From Entomoplasma ellychniae (GTDB lineage: Bacteria; Bacillota_I; Bacilli_A; Mycoplasmatales; Mycoplasmataceae), in assembly GCF_002930155.1 (NCBI RefSeq), contig NZ_PHND01000001.1, positions 496,001 to 560,000 on the forward strand: DNA of 64,000 bases. Direction: 5' to 3'. The notes beneath the pieces are model-generated. The model ran no database searches, was not told where the DNA came from, and saw only the letters and a program-made list of their open reading frames with translations. Positions 34,221 to 50,180 of this stretch are shown in pieces; position 1 is the stretch's first letter, and the number at the start of each line of letters is the position of its first letter. A program made the translations under genes and the position numbers.

Positions 34221-36092
34221 TTAGTTTGAATAGTTATTTTTTAAGTAAAATAGTAACATTTGTATATCTGAAGGGTTAACACCAGTAATTCTTGATGCTT
34301 GACCAATATTTATGGGTTTTACTTTTATTAATTTTTGCCTAGCCTCTGTAGCTAGATTTTCAACTAAATCATACTTAAGATCATCAGGAATTTGCTTTTT
34401 TTCTAACTTTATTAATCTTTCAACAACTTTTTTTTCTGTGTTAATATATCCTTCAAATCTTGTTTCTATAACAAGCGATTGAAGTTGCAATTCACTTAAT
34501 TTTTTAAGTGAATCAAAATATGGTACTAACTCTTTTACGTTAACTGTTGGTATTTTAACTAGTTCTAATCCACTATATCCATGATTAATATTTGCTTGAT
34601 TTAACTCTCCAAGTCTAATTGCTAAATCTGATTTGGGTGTAAATCGCGTTACTTTTAACTCGTCAATTGCAGCTTTTATTTCTTTTTCAAAAATCAAAAA
34701 ATTATTATATTCATCATCATTGATTAATCCAATATCATACCCAATTTTTTTAAGTCTGTTTTCAGCATTATCATTTCTTAATAATAATCTATGTTCAGCT
34801 CTACTTGTTAATAATCTGTACGGTTCTCAAACACCTTTATTAATTAAATCATCTATCATAACCCCAATGTAGGCTTGATCTCTTCTTAAAATTAAAGGTT
34901 CGCTTTTATTAATTTTTCTAACTGCATTGATACCAGCCATTAATCCTTGCCCTGCCGCTTCTTCATATCCACTTGTTCCATTTATTTGCCCGGCGGTGAA
35001 AAGATTTGAAATGTTTTTTAGTTCTAATGTTGGTTTTAGTTGCATAGGATTTATACAATCATACTCAATAGCATAAGCTCAACTTTTAACTTCTGCTTTT
35101 TCAAAACCAGGTAAAGATCTAATCATTAATAATTGAACATCAATTGGCATTGATGTTGAAAATCCTTGAATATATCAAGCATCACCCAATTTTGATTCTG
35201 GTTCAATAAAAATTTGATGTGTTTCTTTAGTTGAAAACCTTACTATCTTATCTTCAAAACTCGGGCAATATCTTGGGCCAATAGATTCTATAACCCCTGA
35301 ATACATAGCTGACCTGTGAAGATTGTCTTCTATTATTTTTTTTGTTTTTTTTGTTGAATGAATTAAATAACATAATTCTTGGTCTTCAATTTTTGTAAAA
35401 TTTTTAGTTGAAAAGCTAAATGCTAATTCTTTTGATGTTCCCGGTTCTTTTTGTGCTTTTGATACATCTACAGAATTTTTATAAACTCTTGCAGGTGTTC
35501 CTGTTTTAAATCTAAACAACTCAATATCATGAGCTTTCAAAGATTCAGAAATGCCATTAGTAGTAATTTCATCATTTGGTCCAGAAGAATATTTATCTTC
35601 CCCTTTTAATATTTCTGATTTTAAATATGTTCCTGTTGTTAAAATAACAACATCAGATTCAATTAATTTTTTATTTGTTAAATAAACCCCTTTTACGGTG
35701 TTATCTTCTATTTTTAAATCAATAACAACTTCAGATATTAAATCAAGATTTTCTTGGTTCTTAATGATTTTTAACATATATTTAGAATATTCATCTTTAT
35801 CAGATTGAACTCTTATTGCTCAAACACCAGGCCCTCTTGATGAATTAAGCAACTTCGTTTGAAGGGCTGTTGCATCTGCTGCTTTAGCCATCTCACCACC
35901 AAGAGCATCAATTTCTCGAACCACTATTCCTTTTGCCGGTCCACCAACACTTGGATTACATGGCATTGCTGCTATTTTATTTTCGTAAAGATTAATTAAA
36001 GCTGTTTTTTTATTTAGTCGTGCACAAGCTAATGCTGCTTCAACACCTGCATGCCCACCACCAACAACAATAATGTCATATTTATTTTCCAT
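34221..36092 (-). CDS. mnmG: tRNA uridine 5-carboxymethylaminomethyl modification enzyme MnmG
   Basis: A 623-residue FAD-dependent enzyme that with MnmE modifies U34 of tRNAs reading split codon boxes. FAD motif [13 protein letters not shown] at the N-terminus, then the GidA motifs [14 protein letters not shown] and [14 protein letters not shown]. The C-terminal helical domain ends [20 protein letters not shown]. The ATG follows AAAGGTATTAATGCT. Its partner MnmE is at 57257-58615 on the other side of the origin. Confidence 0.97.
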
Positions 36093-36150
36093 AGCATTAA
36101 TACCTTTCTAATTTGTATTTATATTTTACACTTTTTATTAAATAAAAATA

Positions 36151-36184
36151 AAAAATATCTAACCATGTGGTTAAGATATTTTTG
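36151..36184 (-). terminator. Terminator after ftsH
   Basis: Stem AAAAATATCT-AACC/GGTT-AAGATATTTTT with one bulge and ATGT loop, followed by T on the minus strand. Confidence 0.8.
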
Positions 36185-36186
36185 TT

Positions 36187-38160
36187 TTATTCAGCATCTT
36201 CTTTAGATTCTTCAACTTTAATTTCTAAAACAGGTTCTTCAGGAGTAAGTTTTGCTTTTTGCTCAACAACTTCTGGAGGTAATTTTTTATTTTTGTGAAT
36301 GTAATCAATTTGTTCTGCAGTTATTGTTTCAAGAACTCTTAATGATTCAGCAAGTAATTCTAAAGTATCCATGTTTTCTTTGATAACTTTTAAAGATATT
36401 ATGTATGACTCTTCTAAAATTTTAGAAATTTCAGCATCAATTCTAGCCGCAGTTTCATCTGAATATGTTCCTTCAATCTTACCATATGACTCTTCAGCCA
36501 TTGTCAAGAATTTAGTCATACCCAATGAAGACATACCAAATTGAACAACCATTCTTCTTGCAATGTTTGTAGCTTTATCTAAATCATCATGAGCACCTGT
36601 TGTTACATTGTCTTTACCAAACTTAATTTCTTCAGCAGCGCGACCACCAAGATACCCAGCAATATTTGCTAATAAATCTTTTTTAGATGAAAATACTGTT
36701 TCATCTTTTGGAGTCATAATTGTATACCCACCAGCATTACCACGTGGAATGATAGTTACCTTTTGCACCTTAGATGCACTATCTAATTTTAAACCAATTA
36801 ATGCATGCCCAGATTCGTGATAAGAAACAATATCTTTATCAAGTTTTGTCATGGCTCTTGATTTTTTAGCCGGTCCACCAACTACACGATCAATGGCTTC
36901 ATCAATTTCAACAATACTAATAATGTTTTTGTTTTCTCTAACCATTAATATTGCTGCTTCATTTAAAACGTTTTCAAGTTGTGCCCCAGAAAACCCAGGA
37001 GTTCTTTCAGCAACTCTATATCAATCAACTGTTTTGTCAATTTTTTTGCCTTTTGCATGCAATTCTAAAATTGATTTACGTTCTTTAATATCTGGTAAAG
37101 TAACTTGAATAACTCTATCAAAACGACCTGGCCTTAATAATGCTGGATCTAATACGTCTGCACGGTTTGTTGCAGCCATAACAATAATTCCTGAGTTAGT
37201 TCCAAAACCATCCATTTCAACTAATAGTTGGTTAAGAGTTTGTTCACTTCCAGCACCACCGATATTTCCATTTCTTTTTCTACCAACAGCATCAATTTCA
37301 TCAATAAAAATAATGGCAGGTGCGGTTTTTTTTGCATCACTAAACATTTCACGAACACGACTTGCTCCAACTCCAACAAACATTTCTTCAAATTCTGAAC
37401 CAGCTATTGAAAAGAAGGAAACTCCAGCTTCACCAGCAACAGCTTTAGCTAAAAGTGTTTTACCAGTTCCTGGTGGACCTTCCATAAGAACACCTTTTGG
37501 GGCTCTTGCTCCAGCTTCTTCATATTTTGTTGGATTTTTTAAGTAATCAACTAATTCAATTAACTCGGATTTATCTTCTTCTATTCCAGCAACATCTGAA
37601 AATTTAACTAATGATTTTTCAGCACGAGCTCTGTTTTTTCCCATACCAAATATACCACCCGATGCAGAACCTGCTCCAGCAGAGCTTTTCATCATAAAGT
37701 AAATTAAACTACCACAAACAACTATCATTAATAACATTGGCAATAATGAAGATAACAATGCTACTCAAGTTTGTCCTGTGTATTGCAAAGCCTCTCATAT
37801 TTTACCAACAGTAACAGTTGTTCCGGCATCAGTTTTTATTTCTAATGAAATGTTACTTGTTTGTATATATGCTTTAAATTTAACATATCTAGCAACACCA
37901 TCTTCTCCTGTTATTTGATGAAGACCAGTAACAATTGAAGTATTGTATGCATTATTATAAACAATAACATTTGCTCAAACTGGGTTATCTTTAGGGTTAG
38001 GCGTTGGAGCAGAAGCTATGATTCATTTTTCTAATTGCGCTCAATTTATTTTTTCTGTTGTTCCTTCACTTGAAACAGCCACTATTGCAGATATTATTAA
38101 TATTGCTGCGATAATTATAATTCATGCTCACAGTGTTGATTTTGATTTTTTGTTAGTCAT
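36187..38160 (-). CDS. ftsH: ATP-dependent zinc metalloprotease FtsH
   Basis: A 657-residue membrane protease that degrades misassembled membrane and regulatory proteins. Membrane helices lie at about residues 10-28 and 132-157. The AAA module has Walker A GPPGTGKT at 228, [12 protein letters not shown], and [23 protein letters not shown]. The zinc motif HESGH is at 448. The C-terminal tail is Glu/Lys-rich. TGA encodes several Trp in the N-terminal part. Ribosome site AAGGAAGTTCTA. It is next to tilS, as in Bacillus. Confidence 0.97.
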
Positions 38161-38215
38161 TAGAACTTCCTTTCGGTTTTCGTTAAATATATAATAACAT
38201 TTTTATAACATATAA

Positions 38216-39403
38216 CTACTTAATTTTATTTAAGATTTTGTAATCTTTTGTACTAAAAACAACTGCTTTTGCTATTCTGTTGTAATTATTAATTTTTTTA
38301 TCAATAAAAAATCTATTTGTTTTTTTATTTCCAACTTTAGTTCTTGTCTTATAGTAATTATAATCGTTTGTAACAACATATGGAAACAACAAACCATCTC
38401 TTTTTATCACACCCACAATTTCTTTATAGTTTATAAAAAAAATTATTTTTTTAAAATCTTCTTCACTATTTATTTTAACTGTTTTTTTTGTTTTTAAATT
38501 TTTGTTTATTATTTTTAATTTATTATAGTCTTTAAAAATAATAAAATTTTCTATTTGTATTTCTCAAAAAGCTTTATTTGATAATTTTATTTTTTTAGCA
38601 ATTTCATTTAAAGTTTTGTTTGATCTATTGTAGATTAAAAAATCTTTTTTTATTCTTTTTAATCACTCAAAAATACATCTTTGAATAAAATCTAATTCGC
38701 TTGTTTGTAAATTTTGATTTAAGTTGAGACTTTCTTTGTCAATATTACTTTTAATAAATGAATCAACTTTATTCATAATTTTATTTAGTTCTAAATTTTT
38801 AAAATTAATTTCATTTACAATTAATTCAAAATCGTTTTCATTTAAAGATTTTCTAATTTTGTTTCTTTTGTATTTTTCATCATTATTTGTATCATCTAAA
38901 GCATACTTGATTTTATTTTCATTCAAAAATTTTAGTATTTCACTTTTTTTTACATTTAATAAAGGTCTATATACATCAAGAATTTTATTTTTTGATATTT
39001 TTTTTATTCCAAAAAATGAAACAAGATTGTTTCTTTGTTTTTGCATTATAAATGTTTCTATTGAATCATTTAAATTGTGACCCAACAACAAATTTTCAAA
39101 ATTATTTTCTTTTGCTATTTTTAAAAAAAAGTTATACCTTACTTCTCTTGCTCAAGATTCAAAATTGCTATTTAACTTTTTGTAATCTTGATCTACGTTT
39201 AAAACTTTTAACTTTAAATCATTTATAGCACAGTAGTCTTCTACAATTTTTTGATCATAATTTGATTCTTTACGATAATGATAATTAACGTGACAAACTA
39301 TTACATTTTTTATTTGTTCTTTTTTTAAAAATTCTAAAAGATACATGCTATCAGGGCCACCAGAAACACCAATAATATATTTTTTATTTTTATCTAATTT
39401 CAT
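38216..39403 (-). CDS. tilS: tRNA(Ile)-lysidine synthetase
   Basis: A 395-residue N-type ATP pyrophosphatase that changes C34 of tRNA-Ile(CAU) to lysidine so that it reads AUA. AUA codons are common here. The PP-loop is GVSGGPDSMYLLEFL at residue 12, then HVNYHYRKES and GHNLNDSIETF. The C-terminal part is Lys/Asn-rich and poorly conserved. TGA encodes Trp in the middle. The start is two bases after the TrmN6-like gene. Confidence 0.92.
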
Positions 39404-39404
39404 A

Positions 39405-40127
39405 TTAATCCTTAAACAACTTTAGTAACTGGTTCGTATAAGACTCATCATCATTGTGTGAAATTATTGGTTCAAGTATCTCCATACCTTCATTACCCTC
39501 TAAAATAGCATCAATTAACATTGTTTTAGCCACTCCATTCTTTTTAGAATAAACAAATTGCATTCTTTTTGGAAAAAATGAGTATTTATATAATAAATTA
39601 ATTATTTCACCAGTTCTTTCTGGCCTGTGAACCAGTGTTAAAGATCCACCATTTTTTAAAATGAGTTTAGCACTTTGAATAATTTCTTCAAGTGTTATTA
39701 GTGTTTCATGACGAGCATTAACAACTTCCTGACTAATTTTTTTAGTTTTTGATTCTTCATGTTTTTTAAAAAATGGAGGGTTGCAAATAACCATATCAAA
39801 TTGATTTGCGTTTTCTTTTGCAAAAACCTTAATATCTTTATTAATTATTTTAATTTGATTTTTTAAACTATTAATTGTTATATTTTCTTCTGCAATCCTT
39901 GCAGCAACACTTTGAATCTCTACTCCATAAATTTTAGCATCAGTATATTTACTTATTATTAAAGGAATAACAGCGTTGTTAGTTCCAAAGTCTACTATTT
40001 TCTTTCTTTTATTATTTAGTTTTATAAATCTTGATATCAAAACACTATCAAGAGTAAAATTAAACATTTCAGTATCTTGAAAAATTTTTCTGTTTTTGTA
40101 ATCTAATAAATTATTTAAAACCTTCAC
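39405..40127 (-). CDS. tRNA1(Val) N6-methyltransferase family protein (TrmN6/YabB)
   Basis: A 240-residue SAM-dependent methyltransferase. The SAM motif is VDFGTNNAVIPLII and the adenine-N6 catalytic motif is VICNPPFFKK. Family members methylate A37 of tRNA1-Val. It starts with GTG, chosen because AGAGGTGATCTAA sits just before it; an internal ATG at residue 21 would delete the first helix. The start abuts the stop of the delta-prime gene. The dnaX-recR-tmk-holB-yabB order matches Bacillus. Confidence 0.88.
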   Translation of the reverse strand: MKVLNNLLDYKNRKIFQDTEMFNFTLDSVLISRFIKLNNKRKKIVDFGTNNAVIPLIISKYTDAKIYGVEIQSVAARIAEENITINSLKNQIKIINKDIKVFAKENANQFDMVICNPPFFKKHEESKTKKISQEVVNARHETLITLEEIIQSAKLILKNGGSLTLVHRPERTGEIINLLYKYSFFPKRMQFVYSKKNGVAKTMLIDAILEGNEGMEILEPIISHNDDESYTNQLLKLFKD

Positions 40128-40873
40128 TTAGATCACCTCTGTAACATTTATTAACCAATTATCTATGCTTATATTTTTTGAAATAGAAAATTTTAAATCC
40201 AAAATAAACTCTAATCAAACTTCAAATAAATTTGTGTTTAAAGGAAATTTTTCTTTTATTATTTCATAAGCGTCTTCTGATAGTTTAATTAGTTCGCTTT
40301 TTTCAATTTTCTTAATATCAATATTAGATATTAGTATATCTTCTTTATTTTTATAAAGCATATCTACTAATATATTGTTTTTACAATCTATTATCTTTTC
40401 GTTTTCTACATTTATGAGATTACATCTAGATCTTATTGTTGGCAAAATATCTGTTTTATTTTTTGTTAGCAATATTGAAAATGTGTTTTTTGGTGGTTCT
40501 TCTAAAAATTTAAGTAAAGAGTTAGCAGCATCATTTTTAAGGTTTTCAGCACAATCAATAACATAAACTTTTTTATTAAATTTTTCAACTGAAGTAAGCG
40601 AAAATCTTGAAATAATTTCTTGTACTTGCACTTTTGTAATTGGTAAATTACCATCACCTATTTTTAAATAATCAATTATATTATTTGATAAAAATCTTTT
40701 GCAAGCATTGCACTTATCATTATCAATGTTTGTTTTTTCACAAAAAAACATTCTTGCCAGATCATTAGAGACTGTTATAACTTCAGCATAATTTTTTCCT
40801 GACAAAATTATAGAATGAAACATTCTGTTTTCTTTTATTAATTTTGCTAAGTTGTTTTTAATCTCTATTTTTT

Positions 40874-40877
<4 letters not shown>
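40128..40877 (-). CDS. holB: DNA polymerase III delta-prime subunit
   Basis: A 249-residue clamp-loader subunit. It has no Walker A, as expected for delta-prime, but keeps DCAENLKNDAANSLLKFLEEPP and the SRC motif (TIRSRC). Only three of four zinc cysteines are seen (C...CNAC, next would-be Cys is Phe). The C-terminal domain is short compared with the usual 300-plus residues. The 3' end after residue 221 was read through TGA. It overlaps tmk by four bases (ATGA). Confidence 0.88.
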
Positions 40878-42083
<1,206 letters not shown>

Positions 42084-42087
42084 TTAT

Positions 42088-44076
42088 TTATTCCACTTCC
42101 ATATCTTCTATATTAAATAATTCAGAAGCAGCTTTTAAAGTCTTTTCATCAACACTACTTGATAAAAGTGATTTTCTTTTTTCTTCATAATATTCGTTAA
42201 AACTTCTGGGAATATATTCGGGTAAAGTGTTATTTTCTTTTAATTGTTTATATTCAATTTTAATATCATTTCATAATGTTTCTGATATAGGAATGATGAT
42301 TCTTCCCTTAAAAATAGTTTTAATTTTTTCTAAAAAGGATTCTTCTAAAAGTGAGTAGCAAAGATATTTAACATTTTTAAAATTATCGTGTCTTAATAAT
42401 ATTTGGTTTTCTGAGCTAGCTATTATTTTAAAACCTATAAGCGGCGATAATTCATTAGCTAATTCTTTATTAACAAATTTTCCTTCATGATCAACATTAA
42501 ATATATTGCCTAAAATTATTTGGTTTTCCTCTCTTGTATCTTTGTTTGCTTTTAATAATAAATTTATTACTTCTATTATTGAAACTAGAAATGATTTTTT
42601 GTTTTCATTTTCAAATATTTTTTGTTTTACATCAAAAATAATTGAATCAACTGTTTCAAATAATACTTGTTTTTGATCAACAATAATTTCTTGTGATATT
42701 TTTTCTTGTTTGTTTGTTTCCATAATCTCTTCTGATTTATTAAATGTGAATTCAAGAGTTTTATTTGTTTGATTTTGATTTGAAAAAAGATTATGTTCAA
42801 CGTTTTTAATTTCTTCTTGTTTTATTTCTTCCTTTGCTTTTTCATTAAATTCGCTCATAAAATCTTTTGAAGCAGCATAAGTTAAAGGTTTAGTGGTTTG
42901 TATTGTTTCTTCAGCTTCACTTGGTTTAAAAACTAGAGAATTTATTTTATGATTAGCGATGTTTTTATTTACTATTTCATCTTTTATTGTAAAACCTATG
43001 CTTTTATCAAGAAGTTTTAAAATACTAATTAAAAGATAATTGAAATTGATGTTTGTACCTTTTGTTTTTGCATAAACTTCACTTAGGTTGTCTGCTATTT
43101 TGAATAATTCTTTTATTTCAACTTCATTAAAATTGTTTAAATCTTCTTGATCTAAAACTGATAAGTAACTTTCTAATTTTAAAAATTTAAACTCTATAAT
43201 TTCTTTTAATATTTCAATTAAACTTAATGTTAAGACATCAAAATCCATACCTTGATTATCAGCATCTTCAAAATACTTAATAATATTTTGAGGATTATTT
43301 TGAATTATATTTAGAATTAATTCTATTTTTTCTTGTTTTGGTGCAACATAAAAAATTGACTTTAAATCATTCATTGAAATTTGTATGCTTGATATATTTA
43401 TTAATTGTTCAATTATATTAGAAGCATCCCTTAGCGAACCATCACAAAGAATTGCTATTTCTGTTAGAACTTCTTCTTCGACTTTAAATCCTTCATTATC
43501 AATAATAAATTTTACTCTAGCTTTAATTGCACTTTTATCTATTTTTTTAAAATTAAATATTTGACATCTTGAAATAATAGTCGCAGGTATTCTTGAATAC
43601 TCAGTTGTAGCTAAAATAAATATTGCATGTTTTGGTGGTTCTTCAAGGGTTTTTAAAAGAGCATTAAAAGCTGCTTTCGTGAGCATGTGAACTTCATCAA
43701 TAATGTATACCTTATATTTACCAATTAAAGGCAATGTTGATACGTTGTTTTTTATATCTCTAATTTCATCAACCCCGTTATTTGAAGCTGCATCCATTTC
43801 TATAATGTCTGGGTTTTTTTGTTCATTAGAAGACACACAATTTTTACAGGTTTCACATGAAAGACCTTCAATTAGATTTTCACAATTAACACTTTTAGCT
43901 AGTATTCTTGCTATAGATGTTTTACCAGTACCTCTTTGTCCTGCAAATAGAAATGATTGAGCAATTTTATTTGTTTGAAGTTGTTTTTTTAATATTTCTA
44001 CTACATTTTTGTGACCTGCAACAGAATTAAAATTACTTGGTCTATACTTACGATAAATTGTTGTGTTATTATTCAT
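42088..44076 (-). CDS. dnaX: DNA polymerase III gamma/tau subunit
   Basis: A 662-residue clamp-loader ATPase. Walker A is GQRGTGKTS at about residue 46, a zinc cluster C...CETCKNC follows, and Walker B is VYIIDEVHMLT. The SRC motif is SRCQIFNFKK. The region after residue 370 is a long, variable tau-like tail rich in Glu/Lys/Gln. The last 60 residues follow a TGA read as Trp, ending NIEDMEVE. No internal frameshift signal for a separate gamma form was recognised. Confidence 0.95.
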
Positions 44077-44154
44077 TCTGATGATCTCACTTTCCTTTAT
44101 TTATTTTATCATTTTAAAAGGTTAAAAGAATTTATTTTATTTTTCGGATGTTTT

Positions 44155-44186
44155 AAATAAAAAACGCATTTCTGCGTTTTTTATTT
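44155..44186 (-). terminator. Terminator after gyrA
   Basis: Perfect 14-bp stem AAATAAAAAACGCA/TGCGTTTTTTATTT with TTTC loop, just after the gyrA stop on the minus strand. Confidence 0.9.
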
Positions 44187-44191
44187 AATTA

Positions 44192-46672
44192 TTAATCTTC
44201 TTCAAAATCAATGTTTTCTTCACCGTGTTTACGGTATTGAAGAAGAACTGATTTAATTTTATTTTTTTCAGATAGTTTAATTCCTCTAACCCCACTAGCT
44301 GATCTACCCAACACAGGTATATCAGAAACTTTAGTTTTAATTAAATTACCATCTGTTGAAATAATACAAATTAAATCTGTTTCTCTTGCGGCAATGATTG
44401 ATTTAAATTCACCAGTTTTTACATTTATATTCATAACCTTAACACCTTTACCGTTACGCCCAGAAATTCTGTACTCTTCGATTTTTGTTTTTTTAAAGCT
44501 TCCTTTTGCAGAAATTGTTGTTATGTTTTCAACACCAAATGAACTTACCGCTCCAACAACAACATCTTCTTTATCAAGTTTAATTACTTTAACACCAGAA
44601 GCTGTTCTTGATAAAGGTCTAACTATTTTTTCTTGGATTCTTATAACTTTTCCTGATTTGTTTGCAACAAAAACTGTATCTTCACCAGTTGTTGCAAAAA
44701 CAGTTACTAGTTGATCTTGTTCTTTTAAGTTAATTGCAATTTTTCCGTTTTTGTTTATGCTATCAAATAATTTAATATCGGTTTTTTTAATCATTCCTTT
44801 TTCAGTTATAAATGTTAAGTACTTCATTTTTTCTTTAACATTCCTTAATGGTAATATTGCAGTTATTTTATCTTCATTAGTCAACCCATTCAAGAAGTTG
44901 ATGATTGGTAATCCTCTTGCTGTTCTTGAGTACTGTCTAATATTGTAAGCTTTAGTTCTAAATACTTTACCTGAATTAGTAAAAAACAAAACTCAATCTC
45001 TCATTTTGCCCATTTCAGAAATTACAATTGGATCATCATTATTTGAATTAACACTAACACCACGCCCACCACGTTTTTGAATTCTAAATTCTTCAGGATC
45101 AACTCTTCTTATATAACCTTCTTGACTTAAAAGAATCATAGTTTTGACATCCGGAATTAACTCTTCATCTTCAATATCCATCAACCCTTCATCAATGATT
45201 TCAGATCTTCTGTCATCACCGAATTTTAGAGATATTTCATTTAACTGATTTTTAAGAACATCGTTTTGTTCATCATTATTTGAAATTAATTTTTCTAGAT
45301 AATTAATTCTTTCTTTAATTTGTTGCATTTCGGTTTGAATTTTGCTTCTTTCAAGACCAACTAAACGTTGTAAACGCATTTCTAAAATAGCTTTGTTTTG
45401 TTCTTCATCAAAACCAAATTTTTCAGTTAATTTACTTTTAGCTTCACTTGATTCAGGCGAACTTCTAAGTATTTTAACAATTTCATCAATATTATCCAAA
45501 GCTCTATTTAAAGCGTCAAGAATGTGATGGCGTTTTTCGATTTTTTCTTTTTCAAAAACAGATCTTTTAATAATAACATTAATTTGAAATTCAACATAAT
45601 TTTTAATAATTGTTTTCAAATCCAACAGCATTGGGATATTGTTGTGTAATGAAAGTAAATTTAATGAATAAGATGTTTGCAGATTAGTAAATTTATATAA
45701 TTTTGATAATACAACATCTGGGTTTGAATCTCTTTTTAATTCAATAACAACTCTAATTCCTTCATAGTTAGATTCATCTCTAATATCTGATATTCCATCT
45801 AATTGTTTAGTTTTAACTAATTCAGCAATTCTTTCAATTAATTTTGATTTATTTGTTTGATAAGGTATTTCAGTAATAATAAATCTTGCATGTCTGTCTG
45901 ATTCTTCAAGTGCTATTTTTGCACGAATAATAACAGCACCACGGCCTGTTTTATAACCTTCACGCATTCTAATTCCGTTAGTCATTAATGCCCCAGTAGG
46001 AAAATCAGGGCCTAATATGTGATTATCTAATATTTCATCAATCGTTATTTCTTTATTACTAATATAAGCAGAAATAGCAGAAATTACTTCCCTTAAATTA
46101 TGTGGTGGGATGCTTGTAGCCATACCAACAGCAATACCCATTGCTCCATTAGCTAAAAGATTTGGAAAATAACCAGTTAAATATGATGGCTCAATTTCAC
46201 TAGCATCATAGTTATCTGCAAAAGGCACAGTGTTCATGTCAATATCTTTTATTAAATAATTAGCAACTTTTGATAACCTTGCTTCTGTATAACGCATAGC
46301 AGCAGCTCCATCACCGTCGATTGAACCAAAGTTACCATGTCCATCTACTAAAGGATATCTGTAAGAAAAGTCTTGAGCCATTCTAACCATTGACTCATAA
46401 ACAGCTGTATCACCATGAGGGTGATACTTACCAATAACTTCCCCAACAATACGCGCAGATTTTTTATGAGGTTTGTCAGAAGTAATTCCAAGATCATTCA
46501 TAGCATATATAATACGTCTGTGAACTGGTTTTAAACCATCTTTTAAATCTGGAAGAGCACGACTAACAATTACAGACATTGAGTATTCTAAGAAATCTTT
46601 TCTAACTTCAGCCGCAATATCAATATGTTTTATTGTCCCATGATTATGTTCTAGTTTTTTATCTTCATTCAT
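44192..46672 (-). CDS. gyrA: DNA gyrase subunit A
   Basis: An 826-residue gyrase A subunit, which cuts and rejoins DNA to add negative supercoils. Catalytic Tyr in [11 protein letters not shown]. The quinolone-resistance region reads [15 protein letters not shown], so the residue matching E. coli Ser83 is Thr. The GyrA box is QKRGGRG, which is needed for wrapping. The six C-terminal beta-pinwheel blades follow. TGA encodes the Trp after residue 560. It is 17 bases downstream of gyrB. Confidence 0.97.
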
Positions 46673-46689
46673 ATTCTCTACCTACCCTA

Positions 46690-48766
<2,077 letters not shown>

Positions 48767-49579
48767 TTATAATTTGTTTTTAGTAAAAATGTTAAAAATG
48801 TCGATAAATTGATCCAAACTTATTACTTCGGGTCTAAGATTTTCATTAATTTTTGCTTCTTTCAAAATTATTTTTGATAGTTCTTTATCATTAGTTATGT
48901 TAGAAAGATTATTTAAAATAGTTTTTCTTTTATTGTTAAATATTTTTCTGACAAAAACTAAAAAATACTCTTGATCTTTAACTAAGTGTGTTTTATTACT
49001 ATTGAAAGTTAATGAGATTATTGATGAATCAACTTTTGGAACAGGTGAAAACATTTGTTTTTTTACTGTAAACTCATATTTTTTTTCAGCAAAAAAACTA
49101 CAAGCCACAGAAAGGTTGTTGTAATTATTTTCACCTTGGTTTGCACAAACTCTTTGTGCTACTTCTTTTTGCATCATAAAAACAGCCTTATTTAAATTAT
49201 TAGAGTTTTGTAGTGTTTTAAATAAAATTTCACTTGTTATGTAATATGGCATATTGGAAATTATTGATATTTTACTAAAGGTTTTTTTGGCATCATTAAT
49301 TAACGTTTTGAAATCAACTTTTAAAACATCTTGAATTAATATTTCTAAATTGGGTGATTGTATTTCTGATTTTAAAATTAATTCCATGTCTCTATCTATT
49401 TCAATAACTAGTACTTTTTTAAATTTTTCAACAAGTTTTTTTGTAAGCGCCCCAGTTCCTGGACCAATTTCAATTATAAGTTGATTTTTATCTTCTCCTA
49501 AAATACTAATTATTTTTGTTATGAGATTTTTATCACTTATAAAATTTTGCCCAAACTTTTTTTTAGCTACCACTTTCAT
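48767..49579 (-). CDS. rsmA: 16S rRNA (adenine1518/1519-N6)-dimethyltransferase (KsgA)
   Basis: A 270-residue SAM enzyme that dimethylates two adenines in helix 45 of 16S rRNA. KKKFGQNFISDKNL at the N-terminus, SAM motif IEIGPGTGALT, and catalytic ISNMPYYITSEIL. Start at the ATG after TTGGAGGAATAAA; a longer N-terminal frame exists but lacks a ribosome site and is absent from the family. It overlaps the region just after the rnmV stop (two bases from stop to ATG). Confidence 0.96.
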   Translation of the reverse strand: MKVVAKKKFGQNFISDKNLITKIISILGEDKNQLIIEIGPGTGALTKKLVEKFKKVLVIEIDRDMELILKSEIQSPNLEILIQDVLKVDFKTLINDAKKTFSKISIISNMPYYITSEILFKTLQNSNNLNKAVFMMQKEVAQRVCANQGENNYNNLSVACSFFAEKKYEFTVKKQMFSPVPKVDSSIISLTFNSNKTHLVKDQEYFLVFVRKIFNNKRKTILNNLSNITNDKELSKIILKEAKINENLRPEVISLDQFIDIFNIFTKNKL

Positions 49580-49580
49580 T

Positions 49581-50108
49581 TTATTCCTCCAATATTTTTC
49601 TAATGCTATTAACATCTAAGTTCATTCAATTAAGTCATTTAAAGAGAGATTTTGAAGATAGCTCTAAATTAATTTCTAGTTTTTTAGATATCTTATTTCT
49701 ATTTGATTTTAAATAAATATCATTTTGTTTATACTCTATTCAAGAAATCGATTCGTTATTTACATTATATTCAATAAAGTTATTAAGAGCTTTCTTAATT
49801 TCTTCTTCGTTAGCTTCAGCAACTCCAATTTTTTTGTCTTGAGAAGTAAAGTTTTTTTTGTTTATAAAAGCATTATAAACGTTTTTATTTACTTCTTTAA
49901 TTATAGTTTCTCTTATTTTTTTACCTGGCCCATCAGGGTCAGTAAAAATAATAATTTCGTTGTTTTCACTTAGTTTTTTAATTGAATCTATTGTTTTTTG
50001 ATTTAATGCTAATCCATTTGTTTCAAGTGTTTGAAGTTTATCTCCGAATATTTTTTTAAGTTTTTGAGAATCAGTTTTACCCTCAACAACAACTATTTGA
50101 TTCAACAT
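49581..50108 (-). CDS. rnmV: Ribonuclease M5
   Basis: A 175-residue Toprim nuclease that matures the 5S rRNA. The Toprim domain has VVVEGKTDSQKL at residue 6 and IIIFTDPDGPGKKIR. The C-terminal tail, after a TGA-encoded Trp, supplies the rRNA-binding part. rnmV-rsmA linkage is conserved in Firmicutes. It is divergent from the MreB-like gene across 72 bases. Confidence 0.92.
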
Positions 50109-50180
50109 GTTTAACCCACCTATTATTAATTTAAAATTAATTATATATTATAATATAGTGAATAGAATAGAATGATAAGT
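50109..50180. promoter_or_regulatory. Divergent promoter region rnmV / MreB-like
   Basis: 72 bases of AT-rich DNA with a TATAAT near 50148-50153 on the plus strand and a mirrored AT-rich block for the minus strand. Promoters for both directions must lie here. Confidence 0.5.

Noticed and set aside
49580-49615. A longer N-terminus for RsmA
   Set aside because: The added residues precede the conserved KKFGQNF start, have no ribosome site, and would overlap rnmV coding in another frame.
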